Shown here: piece by piece, positions 24,821 to 33,026 of the stretch
How positions within the stretch are numbered: position 1 is the first letter of the stretch
How the letters are laid out: each line of letters begins with the position of its first letter
Assembly (NCBI RefSeq): GCF_013282725.1
Contig: NZ_CP054043.1
Span: forward strand, 2,480,001-2,544,000
Reading direction: 5' to 3'
Length of the DNA stretch: 64,000 nt
Source: Yersinia mollaretii ATCC 43969
GTDB lineage: Bacteria > Pseudomonadota > Gammaproteobacteria > Enterobacterales > Enterobacteriaceae
Position numbers and translations under genes: made by a program
Notes under the pieces: generated by a model
The model's database searches: none
What the model was told of the DNA's origin: nothing
What the model saw: the letters and a program-made list of their open reading frames with translations, nothing else

Positions 24821-27631
24821 TTACTGCTTGGGCTTATAGCGCAGTAAACGGTTGGCGTTACTGACCACGGTGATGGATGACAACGCCATAGCCGCGCCCG
24901 CGACAACTGGGCTGAGCAGTGTTCCGGTGAATGGGAACAGGATACCCGCCGCAATAGGAATGCCCAGCACGTTATAGATAAATGCGCCCAGCAGGTTCTG
25001 TTTCATATTCCGCAAGGTGGCTTTGGACAACTCCACGGCATCCGCCACCCCATGCAAGCTATGGCGCATCAGGGTAATGGCGGCGGTTTCAATCGCGATA
25101 TCACTGCCACCCCCCATGGCAATCCCCACATCGGCTTGCGCCAGTGCGGGGGCATCATTGATGCCGTCACCGATCATGGCCACTTTATGTCCTGCCGCTT
25201 GTAACTGCTTGATAGCATCCGCTTTACCTTCGGGCAGGACGCCAGCGATGACCTCATCAATCCCGGCTTCCTTGGCGATAGCATTGGCGGTAATCGGGTT
25301 GTCTCCGGTTAACATCACCAAGTTGTATCCCAGCTTATGCAGCCGTTGCAGGGCGCTGACACTATCACTGCGCAGCGGGTCGCGAATAGAGAGCAGTGCG
25401 GCCGGACTCCCATTCGCGGTCAAGATAACCGGAGTCGCACCACTTTCAGCTTGTTGCTGCATCAGTGATTGCAACTCGTGGGTATCAATCTGTTGCTCTT
25501 CCAGCAGGCGATTGTTACCCAATAACAGCGGAACGCCGTCTACTTCACCACTGACCCCCAAGCCGCGCAAGGTGCGGAACTGGTTGACGCTCGCCAGTGT
25601 TACTCCCTCGGCGCGCTGCAAAATAGCGCGGGCCAGCGGATGATTAGAGCCAGTTTCCAGTGCGGCGGCCCACGCCAGCGCTTGCTGTTCGCTCACGCCA
25701 TTGAAGGTGTGGATAGCCACCACCTGTGGATGCCCTTCGGTCAGAGTGCCAGTTTTGTCGAACACCAAAGTGTCGAGGTTGCTGGCTTGCTGCAATGCAT
25801 CGGCATCACGTACCAAGACACCAAACTCGGCGGCGCGGCCCACGCCGGAGATAATCGACATCGGTGTTGCCAGCCCGAGTGCGCAAGGGCAGGCGATGAT
25901 CAACACGGTGGTGGCGACCACCAAGGTGTAGACCAATTGTGGTTGCGGGCCGAAGAAGAACCAGATCAGTCCGGAGAACACGGCAATCGCGACTACCGTC
26001 GGCACAAAGACCGCCGAGATCCTATCCGCCAACTTACCGATTTCCGGCTTGCTGCTTTGGGCCTGCCGCACCAGCTTGATAATGCGCGCCAAGGTGGTTT
26101 GGCTGCCGATCGCATTGGCACGAAACAGCACTGAGCCATCCTGTACTTGAGTCCCGGCGTGTACCACATCACCGGCTGATTTCTGCTGCGGAATAGGTTC
26201 ACCGGTCAGCATGGCTTCATCCATCCACACCTCCCCTTGCACTATCTCACCATCAACCGGCACACGGTCACCGGTGGTCAGGCGCAAGGTCATGCCCAGT
26301 TGGACATCCGCAAGCGGGATCACTTTCTCACCCTCATCCGTCACTAGCCGTGCGGTGGGGGGCGCGAGATCCAGCAACCGCTCTAACGCATTGGATGAGC
26401 GCTGTCTGGCCCGTTGCTCCATGGCATGACCGAGGTTAATTAACCCGATAATCATGGCGCTGGCTTCATAATAGAGGTGGCGGGCTTCCATCGGGAAAAC
26501 ATCTGGCCAGATATTCACCGTGATGGAGTACAACCACGCCGCCCCCGTGCCTAACGCCACTAAGGTGTCCATTGTGGCACTGCCATTTTTCAGGCTAACC
26601 CAGGCATTACGATAGAAATGGCCGCCAGCCAAGATCATCACCAGCAGGGTGATGACCCCAACAATCAGCCACGGCGTCTGGGTTTCTGGGGTCAGAGTCA
26701 TGCTGCCGCCAAATAACCCCCAGCCCATCAATGGGATACCTAATAACAGACCCAGTGCCGCTTGCCACTGGAAGCGCTTCATGCTGGCTTGCGACATCTG
26801 CTGCTGGCGCTCGCGCCGCTCTGCTTCGTCCTCAATGATCTCCGCGCCATAACCGGCATTTTTGACTGCCGCGATCAGGGCGTCATGACTCGGATTGCCG
26901 GTCACCAAGGCGCTGCGCTCCGCCAGATTGACCCGAGCGACCTCGACGCCATCCACACTCTCCAGCGCATGTTGTACTTTGGATACGCAACTGGCGCAGC
27001 TCATCCCGTTGAGCAATAACTGAACGCTATCGCTCTCTGTCGCGGGGGGGGCCTGAGTTATCTCTGTCTCGTTCGTATCATTTGCTGCCGGAATGGTTGT
27101 TACCGCAGGAATGGTTTTTTTTCCTGTTGGAGTCGTTTTTGTTACCGCCGGAATTGTTGACGAGGCCGCTGCCTGATATTCCGGCTGAGATGGGGCTGAG
27201 TGAGTCAGCGGCTCAGTTTTTGGGGATTGCGCCCCTTGCAGTGTGGCGTGATAGCCCGCCTGTTCTACCGCCTCAATCAGTGTTTGCGCATCAACCTTGC
27301 CGTAGACTTTGGCACTATCGAGGGTGACTTCTGCGGCAATCACACCGGGAACCGCTTCCAGTGCTTTGCGCGTCGTTTCGGTACAATGCCCGCAACTTAA
27401 ACCGGAGAGCTGCAACTCGACATCCGGCTCTTGAGCTTCTTGTGCTTGATAACCCGCTTGTTGGACAGCATCAATCAGCGCTTTGGTCTCGGCTTCACCG
27501 GTCACTTTGGCGTAGTGAACATTCACTTCTGCATGATGAACATCTTCGCGGCTCTCTAATGCGGTTTTCACGCGTTTGGCACAATTCATACAGGAGAGCC
27601 CATTTAAGGCCAGCACTGTGGTTTGCAACAT
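24821..27631 (-). CDS. copA: Cu(I)-exporting P1B-type ATPase
   Basis: A 936-residue copper ATPase, longer than E. coli CopA (834) because three rather than two N-terminal HMA domains are present: [12 protein letters not shown] near residue 12, [11 protein letters not shown] near 78, and [11 protein letters not shown] near 210. A Pro/Thr-rich linker separates the second and third. Transmembrane CPC (IACPCALG, about 583), phosphorylation DKTGTLT (about 625), and [10 protein letters not shown] are intact. It exports cytoplasmic Cu(I). The frame opens at 27679, but TAAGGAG before ATG 27631 fixes the start. CueR controls it from the operator at 27807. Confidence 0.95.
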   Translation of the reverse strand: MLQTTVLALNGLSCMNCAKRVKTALESREDVHHAEVNVHYAKVTGEAETKALIDAVQQAGYQAQEAQEPDVELQLSGLSCGHCTETTRKALEAVPGVIAAEVTLDSAKVYGKVDAQTLIEAVEQAGYHATLQGAQSPKTEPLTHSAPSQPEYQAAASSTIPAVTKTTPTGKKTIPAVTTIPAANDTNETEITQAPPATESDSVQLLLNGMSCASCVSKVQHALESVDGVEVARVNLAERSALVTGNPSHDALIAAVKNAGYGAEIIEDEAERRERQQQMSQASMKRFQWQAALGLLLGIPLMGWGLFGGSMTLTPETQTPWLIVGVITLLVMILAGGHFYRNAWVSLKNGSATMDTLVALGTGAAWLYSITVNIWPDVFPMEARHLYYEASAMIIGLINLGHAMEQRARQRSSNALERLLDLAPPTARLVTDEGEKVIPLADVQLGMTLRLTTGDRVPVDGEIVQGEVWMDEAMLTGEPIPQQKSAGDVVHAGTQVQDGSVLFRANAIGSQTTLARIIKLVRQAQSSKPEIGKLADRISAVFVPTVVAIAVFSGLIWFFFGPQPQLVYTLVVATTVLIIACPCALGLATPMSIISGVGRAAEFGVLVRDADALQQASNLDTLVFDKTGTLTEGHPQVVAIHTFNGVSEQQALAWAAALETGSNHPLARAILQRAEGVTLASVNQFRTLRGLGVSGEVDGVPLLLGNNRLLEEQQIDTHELQSLMQQQAESGATPVILTANGSPAALLSIRDPLRSDSVSALQRLHKLGYNLVMLTGDNPITANAIAKEAGIDEVIAGVLPEGKADAIKQLQAAGHKVAMIGDGINDAPALAQADVGIAMGGGSDIAIETAAITLMRHSLHGVADAVELSKATLRNMKQNLLGAFIYNVLGIPIAAGILFPFTGTLLSPVVAGAAMALSSITVVSNANRLLRYKPKQ

Positions 27632-27767
27632 AATTAACTCCTTATCGAGTAGCAACCTATCCGTTAATCTCGTCGGCATAAGTCTAGTCGGTATTCCCAG
27701 TCGCCTATCGCGCTCTTCGCAATAATGGACTGAACCCTAACCTTGAACTGTACAGCTTTTATTCCGC

Positions 27768-27796
27768 TTGACTGACTGCGCCATTCTCACTAATTA
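27768..27796 (+). promoter_or_regulatory. Predicted cueR promoter
   Basis: TTGACT (27768-27773), a 17-base spacer, and TAATTA (27791-27796) on the plus strand. The start point would fall near 27803, over the copA -10 element, so the two divergent promoters overlap. Confidence 0.5.
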
Positions 27797-27799
27797 TGG

Positions 27800-27830
27800 A
27801 GGTTAAACCTTCCAGCAAGGGTAAGGTCAA
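27800..27830 (-). promoter_or_regulatory. CueR-dependent copA promoter/operator
   Basis: On the minus strand the -35 is TTGACC (27830-27825), the spacer is 19 bases, and the -10 is TAACCT (27805-27800). The spacer holds the MerR-type dyad ACCTTACCCTTGCTGGAAGGT (reads across 27827-27807), nearly identical to the E. coli copA operator. The long spacer is the hallmark of MerR-family activation by DNA distortion. It sits ten bases 5' of the cueR ATG and about 170 bases from the copA start. Confidence 0.9.
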
Positions 27831-27839
27831 GGGGGAAAT

Positions 27840-28259
27840 ATGAACATTAGTGATGTCGCCAAAAAAACGGGTTTGACCAGCAAAGCCATCCGTTTTTACG
27901 AAGAAAAAAAACTGGTGACCCCTCCCATCCGCACTGATAACGGCTATCGCAGCTACAGCGCTAAGCATATTGAAGAGTTAACACTGTTGCGGCAGGCGCG
28001 GCAGGTGGGCTTTACACTGGATGAGTGTCGCGAGTTGCTGGCGCTGTTCCATAATCCAGCCCGACACAGTGCGGATGTGAAAGCCGCGACCTTGCTAAAA
28101 GTAGCGGAAATCGAGCAACATATTAATGATCTTAATCAGATGCGCTTGCGGTTGTTGGCTTTAGCGGAGGAGTGTCCGGGAGATGATGGGGCTGATTGCC
28201 CGATTATCAATAATCTGGCGGGATGTTGCCACGCGAATGATAAGCAGAAAGTGGGGTGA
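27840..28259 (+). CDS. cueR: CueR, MerR-family copper-responsive activator
   Basis: A 139-residue MerR-type regulator. The helix-turn-helix begins [20 protein letters not shown], a long dimerisation helix follows, and the metal-binding loop near the C-terminus carries the two cysteines ([11 protein letters not shown]) typical of CueR. It senses Cu(I), Ag(I) or Au(I) and activates copA. The ribosome-binding site GGGGG overlaps the end of the operator. copA and cueR are adjacent and divergent here, without the ybaS/ybaT genes that separate them in E. coli. Confidence 0.94.
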   Translation: MNISDVAKKTGLTSKAIRFYEEKKLVTPPIRTDNGYRSYSAKHIEELTLLRQARQVGFTLDECRELLALFHNPARHSADVKAATLLKVAEIEQHINDLNQMRLRLLALAEECPGDDGADCPIINNLAGCCHANDKQKVG

Positions 28260-28295
28260 TAACAGAGGATAGGGTTGGCTGACATCAGGGTGGAA

Positions 28296-28319
28296 AGGCG
28301 TATTCAGATAAATACGCCT
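28296..28319. terminator. Convergent terminator cueR/ybbJ
   Basis: AGGCGTATT and AATACGCCT form a perfect 9-bp stem between the convergent cueR and ybbJ genes. Confidence 0.65.
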
Positions 28320-28365
28320 GAGACTGTGATTAAAATTGTGACGGAATAGCAATGGCTAACCGATA

Positions 28366-28815
28366 TCAGTGACGAACTTCTCGCACATGCAAGGTGTTGC
28401 CTTCCACTAATATCACTTCAACTTCGGCACCGGCAGTCAAATCGATGGCGCTGTAAATACGCCAACTGCTGTCGCCCACCCGCATACGGCCAAAGCCATC
28501 AATGGTGGGTTCCGTCAGTGTTGCCCGTGTCCCCAACAATTGATGGGTACGTTGGTTAAGCATGGCCGGTTGTGGTTTGGTGCGTTTACTCAGCCAATAC
28601 CACCACAGGAATGCCGCGACCACCGTCAGGACGGCAAACAGCACACCTTGCATCTCCCAGCTAAAGGGAAATAGCCAGACCAACGCGCCCACTACCACGG
28701 CAGCAACCCCGCTCCACAGCATATAACCACTGGCACCTAGCATCTCAGCGGCCAGTAATAGCCCGCCGAGAGAGAGCCAAAACCAACTTGGGTTCGCTGC
28801 AATTTCCTCCAGCAT
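28366..28815 (-). CDS. ybbJ: NfeD-like membrane protein YbbJ
   Basis: A 149-residue inner-membrane protein with hydrophobic segments in the first ~75 residues, then a C-terminal OB-fold NfeD domain (GTRATLTEPTIDGFGRMRVGDSSW). NfeD proteins pair with SPFH/stomatin proteins; the qmcA gene lies two bases upstream on the same strand, as in E. coli. It likely assists QmcA assembly or membrane microdomain function. Confidence 0.9.
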   Translation of the reverse strand: MLEEIAANPSWFWLSLGGLLLAAEMLGASGYMLWSGVAAVVVGALVWLFPFSWEMQGVLFAVLTVVAAFLWWYWLSKRTKPQPAMLNQRTHQLLGTRATLTEPTIDGFGRMRVGDSSWRIYSAIDLTAGAEVEVILVEGNTLHVREVRH

Positions 28816-28817
28816 GG

Positions 28818-29732
28818 TTATTTACCCCGGCTGTTTTTACTCTCACCAATCAGTTCTGCAATACCGCCGATAGCGCCCATCAAGCTGCTGGCTTCCAGCG
28901 GCATCATGATCACTTTGCTGTTATTGGCCGAGCCGATATGTTGCAGTGCGTCGGTATACTTCTGCGCCACAAAGTAGTTAATGGCTTGGATATCACCGGC
29001 AGCGATAGCTTCAGAAACCATTCTAGTCGCCTGAGCTTCTGCTTCAGCGCCACGCTCACGGGCTTCCGCCTGTAAGAATGCCGACTGACGCTCACCTTCA
29101 GCTTTCAGAATCTGTGATTGTTTCTCACCTTCAGCTCGCAAAATAGCTGCCTGACGAACCCCTTCGGCTTCCAGAATATCAGCACGTTTGGTACGTTCCG
29201 CTTTCATCTGCGCATTCATCGCAGAGATCAGTTCAGCGGGTGGACGCACGTCACGAACTTCAATACGCGTCACTTTGATGCCCCACGGGTTAGTGGCTTC
29301 ATCGACGATATGTAACAGACGACCATTGATGTTGTCGCGTTGGGACAACATTTCATCCAGCTCCATGGAGCCTAAAACGGTACGGAAGTTGGTCATGGTC
29401 AGGTTGATGATCGCCGATTCCAAGTTGCTGACTTCATAAGCGGCTTTCACCGGGTCAATAACCTGAATAAAGCAGACGGCATCAATGGCCACGTTGGCGT
29501 TATCGCGGGAGATGATCTCTTGGGATGGGATATCCAAGACTTGTTCCATCATATTGATTTTACGACCAACACGATCCATAAATGGCACAACGATATTCAG
29601 GCCGGGCATCAATGTTTTGGTGTAACGACCAAAACGCTCGACAGTCCACTGAAAACCTTGTGGGACGATTTTGATTGAGGAGAAGACCACAATCAGGGCA
29701 ACAACGATAAGAACAGGGATGACTGTAAACAT
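28818..29732 (-). CDS. qmcA: QmcA, SPFH/band-7 membrane protein
   Basis: A 304-residue stomatin-like protein. One N-terminal transmembrane helix ([14 protein letters not shown]) is followed by the SPFH domain ([20 protein letters not shown]) and an Ala/Glu-rich coiled coil with repeated [13 protein letters not shown] segments. It forms oligomers in the inner membrane and is linked to membrane-protein quality control through FtsH. It is followed immediately by ybbJ, forming a two-gene operon. Confidence 0.93.
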   Translation of the reverse strand: MFTVIPVLIVVALIVVFSSIKIVPQGFQWTVERFGRYTKTLMPGLNIVVPFMDRVGRKINMMEQVLDIPSQEIISRDNANVAIDAVCFIQVIDPVKAAYEVSNLESAIINLTMTNFRTVLGSMELDEMLSQRDNINGRLLHIVDEATNPWGIKVTRIEVRDVRPPAELISAMNAQMKAERTKRADILEAEGVRQAAILRAEGEKQSQILKAEGERQSAFLQAEARERGAEAEAQATRMVSEAIAAGDIQAINYFVAQKYTDALQHIGSANNSKVIMMPLEASSLMGAIGGIAELIGESKNSRGK

Positions 29733-29954
29733 ATTTAACTTCCTGTCAGCAATGATTTTTGTTTCTTAATATTACGTGACGGGTTGCTAAATACCTAACT
29801 AAAGGCAGGTAAAAGCGTGTAAAGGAGAAAAAACGCGGCTGGAGCAGAACAAAACAGCGCGGGATGGCCCCGCGCAGGAGCAAATAAGGTCATCGCCCCA
29901 AAAATGACGGCGATGAACTTTTGCGATCAGTACTGCATTGAATTCGGTGTCGCG

Positions 29955-29988
29955 ATGAATTCAGTACAGCAATGAATTTAGTACAGTA
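29955..29988. repeat. Two imperfect 17-bp tandem repeats at the ybbN 3' end
   Basis: ATGAATTCAGTACAGCA is followed directly by ATGAATTTAGTACAGTA, and a third partial unit (ATGAAT) continues into the gene. The second copy contains the ybbN stop codon, so unit slippage would alter the C-terminus. Confidence 0.6.
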
Positions 29989-30832
29989 ATGAATAAAGCT
30001 GACGGCGATATTTGGCGGCCAGTGCATCACCGGTGCCTAATGCGGCCAAAATATCCATTAATGTCTTACGCGCAGTGCCATTGGCGGCGGCCAAATCTTT
30101 TTTTAGATGGCCCAGCAACAGTTCCAGTGCCTCTTCATTGCGGCCGACCTGATGCAGTTGCAATGCCAATTGGACCGCCAACTCAACATTCTCTGGCTGC
30201 TCTGCCAGTTGTTGCTGTAGTTGTTGGATCTCCGGGGTATCGGCGGCCTGTTTCAACAGCTCAATCTGAGCAATCAGCCCCTGATAGCGGGTATCACGGT
30301 CTTGCAGCGGAATCGTCGCCAAAACCGCTTCGGCATCTTCACTGCGATTCAGTTGGATTTGTGCTTCAGCCAGTTGCAGGCCAATTTCACTGTTTTGCCC
30401 GCTCAACGACCACGCTTCTTTCAGCAGCGGCAGGGCTTCCTGCACTTTACCTTCGCTCATCAATTGCGCGGCTTCTGCGGCTTTCAACTCTTCGGGTTTG
30501 GGTAGCACGCGTTGCAGCAGTTCGCGGATCACCTCTTCTGGTTGTGGCCCTTGGAAGCCATCGACTGGCTGGCCATCCTTAAACAGATAAACCGCCGGAA
30601 TAGAGCGCAGGCCAAACTGGGAGGCCACCATCTGCTGCGCGTCACAATCGACCCGCGCCAGAATAAATTGCCCGGCATATTCAGCGGCCAGTTTATCCAG
30701 CACCGGAGTCAATTGCAGGCAGTGCTGGCTGCGTTCGGACCAAAAGTAGAACAGCACCGGTACCGTCATGGATTGTTCTAAGGTCTGGTGTAGGTTGGCT
30801 TCGGTAATATCAATCGTTGTAGGGGTTAGCAT
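29978..30832 (-). CDS. cnoX: CnoX (YbbN) chaperedoxin
   Basis: A 284-residue protein with an N-terminal thioredoxin domain and C-terminal TPR repeats. The usual CxxC active site is replaced by SQHC (near residue 35), as in E. coli CnoX, so it lacks ordinary oxidoreductase activity. In E. coli it protects hypochlorous-acid-oxidised proteins and hands them to GroEL or DnaK. The TPR part runs from about residue 120 to the end. ybbL and ybbM, which precede it in E. coli, are absent here. Confidence 0.92.
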   Translation of the reverse strand: MLTPTTIDITEANLHQTLEQSMTVPVLFYFWSERSQHCLQLTPVLDKLAAEYAGQFILARVDCDAQQMVASQFGLRSIPAVYLFKDGQPVDGFQGPQPEEVIRELLQRVLPKPEELKAAEAAQLMSEGKVQEALPLLKEAWSLSGQNSEIGLQLAEAQIQLNRSEDAEAVLATIPLQDRDTRYQGLIAQIELLKQAADTPEIQQLQQQLAEQPENVELAVQLALQLHQVGRNEEALELLLGHLKKDLAAANGTARKTLMDILAALGTGDALAAKYRRQLYSLLY

Positions 30833-30903
30833 AAATTATTTCTCTCGTCCGTTTTAGCAGTAGATGGGGGCAAGTTAGGTAGCTTCAACCCTCATCACTA
30901 TTA

Positions 30904-31680
30904 TCAAGAATTGCCCCGCAGGACTTTATCTAACATCCGCCCCGGCAATATGCGGCGCAGTAGGGTCAATGCATGGGCGACCAAAGTGACCGGATAGCGC
31001 AATTTCGGGCGCGGGCTTTCCAGCGCGTGGCGCAATTTAGGCAGTATAGCTTCCGGTGGCAGTGTAAAACGCTTGGCGATACCGGGATTATTCACCGGCT
31101 TATGGGCTTCGGCCTGATTCACATTTTGCGTGAAATGGGTGCTGATGGGGCCGGGTTCAATCAGGCTGACATGAATCCCGCTGTCGTGCAGCTCCATGCG
31201 CAGCGCGTCAGACCACGCCTCTAGCGCATATTTACTGGCGGCATAAGCCCCGCGCCCGGCAGTAGAAACCAGCCCCATCACTGAGCTGGTTTGAATGATG
31301 CGCCCTTCGCCATGGGGCAGCATGGCTGGCAGTAACAGTTGTGTCAGTTGGTGAGTCCCAAATAGATTGGTGGAGAATTGCTGCTCCAACTGCTGACGGG
31401 AGATGGTCTGCAACGGGCCATACAGACCAAAACCACCGTTATTAAACAGTCCATACAAGCGGCCGTCCGTCAGTGCGATAACCTCTGCCGCCGCCCGTTC
31501 AACACTGGCACTGTCATCCAAATCCAGCTCAATACCTTCCAGCCCTAACTGTGTCATCTTTGCCACATCATCGGGTTTACGGCAGGCCGCCAGCACGCGG
31601 TAGCCGCGGTTTTTCAAGTCTTGCGCCGCGACCAAACCAATGCCACTGGAACAACCGGTAATTAATACTGCTTTTTGCAT
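30904..31680 (-). CDS. ybbO: YbbO, short-chain dehydrogenase
   Basis: A 258-residue classical SDR with TGCSSGIG near the N-terminus, NNGG near residue 80, catalytic Ser in QTSSVMG, and YAASK. The YbbO family is an NADP-dependent oxidoreductase with reported aldehyde reductase activity in E. coli; the physiological substrate is uncertain. It sits between cnoX and tesA in the conserved order. Confidence 0.9.
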   Translation of the reverse strand: MQKAVLITGCSSGIGLVAAQDLKNRGYRVLAACRKPDDVAKMTQLGLEGIELDLDDSASVERAAAEVIALTDGRLYGLFNNGGFGLYGPLQTISRQQLEQQFSTNLFGTHQLTQLLLPAMLPHGEGRIIQTSSVMGLVSTAGRGAYAASKYALEAWSDALRMELHDSGIHVSLIEPGPISTHFTQNVNQAEAHKPVNNPGIAKRFTLPPEAILPKLRHALESPRPKLRYPVTLVAHALTLLRRILPGRMLDKVLRGNS

Positions 31681-31733
31681 AACTTTACCTAATGAGTGAT
31701 TCTATTTGCTTATACAAGTGGTTAACTAACGCA

Positions 31734-32372
31734 TTACTGTACATTAATCACTAACGGCTTGAGTTGTTGTGCCATCCATTCAGCGATAAACGGCTGGGCC
31801 TCGGCGTTAGGGTGTAAACCATCATCCTGCATCCACTCGGGCTTGACGGCAACGTGTTCCATAAAGAAAGGTACCAACGGAATACTGAATTGCTCGGCAA
31901 GTTGTGGATACAGCGCGGTGAAAGCATCAGTATAGCGGCGGCCATAGTTAGGTGGAATGCGGATTTGCATCAATAAAGGTTGGGCTTTTGCTTTCTGTAC
32001 CAGATTGATAATTTGTGTCAGATCTCGTTGAATATCCTGCGTTGGAAAACCGCGCAGTCCATCATTCGCGCCCAGCTCAATCAACACCCAGCGTGGCTGA
32101 TGTTGCTTGAGCAGCGCAGGCAAGCGGGCCAAACCTTGTGCGGCAGTATCGCCACTAATACTGGCGTTGACCACCTTCGGCAATGTGGGGGTCGCCTGCC
32201 AGGTTTTATCCAGCCGCGAAGGCCAAGCTTCGGCAATAGGCAAGCGGTAACCGGCGCTCAAACTGTCGCCGAGAATCAAAAGTGTATCGGTTGCGGCGGC
32301 ACGCAAACTGAATAATCCCAACAGCAATAGGAAGGGAAGATGCCAGCGGAAAACGTTCTTGAAGTTCATCAT
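31734..32372 (-). CDS. tesA: Periplasmic acyl-CoA thioesterase I / protease I / lysophospholipase
   Basis: A 212-residue SGNH hydrolase with a signal peptide ending near AAAT. Catalytic blocks: GDSLSAGYR (Ser), SGDT, GANDGLRG (Asn), and DGLHPN (Asp and His). It hydrolyses long-chain acyl-CoAs and lysophospholipids in the periplasm. The frame opens at 32402, but ATG 32372 gives MMNF as in E. coli TesA. Its first ~33 bases overlap the start of divergent ybbA, so the two coding sequences share DNA on opposite strands. Confidence 0.94.
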   Translation of the reverse strand: MMNFKNVFRWHLPFLLLLGLFSLRAAATDTLLILGDSLSAGYRLPIAEAWPSRLDKTWQATPTLPKVVNASISGDTAAQGLARLPALLKQHQPRWVLIELGANDGLRGFPTQDIQRDLTQIINLVQKAKAQPLLMQIRIPPNYGRRYTDAFTALYPQLAEQFSIPLVPFFMEHVAVKPEWMQDDGLHPNAEAQPFIAEWMAQQLKPLVINVQ

Positions 32373-33026
32373 CTTAATAAACACGTCGGTCAGGGTGAGC
32401 AACAGCTCTCCATCCTTACCGGAGTTGAGCTCGTTGTCAAACCCGCTCAGACAATTGCACTGATTGGTGAGTCAGGTTCAGGTAAATCCACTTTGCTGGG
32501 GATTCTGGCTGGCTTGGATGATGGCAGCAGTGGCGAGGTGAGTCTGCTCGGCCACTCTTTGACGGCGATGGATGAAGAGGGGCGCGCGCAACTGCGGGCA
32601 AAAAATGTCGGCTTTGTCTTTCAATCATTTATGTTGGTGCCGACTCTCAATACGCTGGAAAACGTCCAGCTCCCTGCCTTGCTGCGGGGAGAGAGCGAGC
32701 GCGACAGTAAAGCCCATGCCATTGAGCTGTTAACGCTGGTGGGATTGGATAAGCGCCTGCATCATCTTCCGGCGCAACTTTCTGGCGGCGAACAGCAGCG
32801 GGTGGCTCTGGCCCGCGCTTTCAGCGGGCGGCCTAAAGTGCTATTTGCCGATGAGCCAACCGGCAATCTTGATCGCCATACGGGTGATCGCATTGCCGAC
32901 TTGCTGTTCTCCCTGAATCGCGACTACGACACCACCCTCATTTTGGTCACCCATGATGTGCAACTGGCGGGCCGTTGCCAGCGTCGGCTGCGCTTGCAAG
33001 ACGGTAAATTGTGGGAGGAAGCATGA
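32340..33026 (+). CDS. ybbA: YbbA, ABC transporter ATP-binding subunit
   Basis: A 228-residue MacB/LolD-type ATPase. Walker A is GESGSGKST, the Q-loop is VFQSFMLVPTL, the signature is LSGGEQQR, Walker B is VLFADEPTGNLD, and the H-loop is VTHD. It works with YbbP. The family acts as a mechanotransmitter or lipid/lipoprotein-handling exporter rather than a classical importer; the function of YbbAP itself is not established. Its ATG is inside the oppositely oriented tesA coding region. Confidence 0.94.
   Translation: MPAENVLEVHHLNKHVGQGEQQLSILTGVELVVKPAQTIALIGESGSGKSTLLGILAGLDDGSSGEVSLLGHSLTAMDEEGRAQLRAKNVGFVFQSFMLVPTLNTLENVQLPALLRGESERDSKAHAIELLTLVGLDKRLHHLPAQLSGGEQQRVALARAFSGRPKVLFADEPTGNLDRHTGDRIADLLFSLNRDYDTTLILVTHDVQLAGRCQRRLRLQDGKLWEEA

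Noticed and set aside
25017..25643. 208-codon plus-strand frame antisense to copA
   Set aside because: Long antisense frames are common opposite GC-rich genes; copA is intact with all catalytic motifs.
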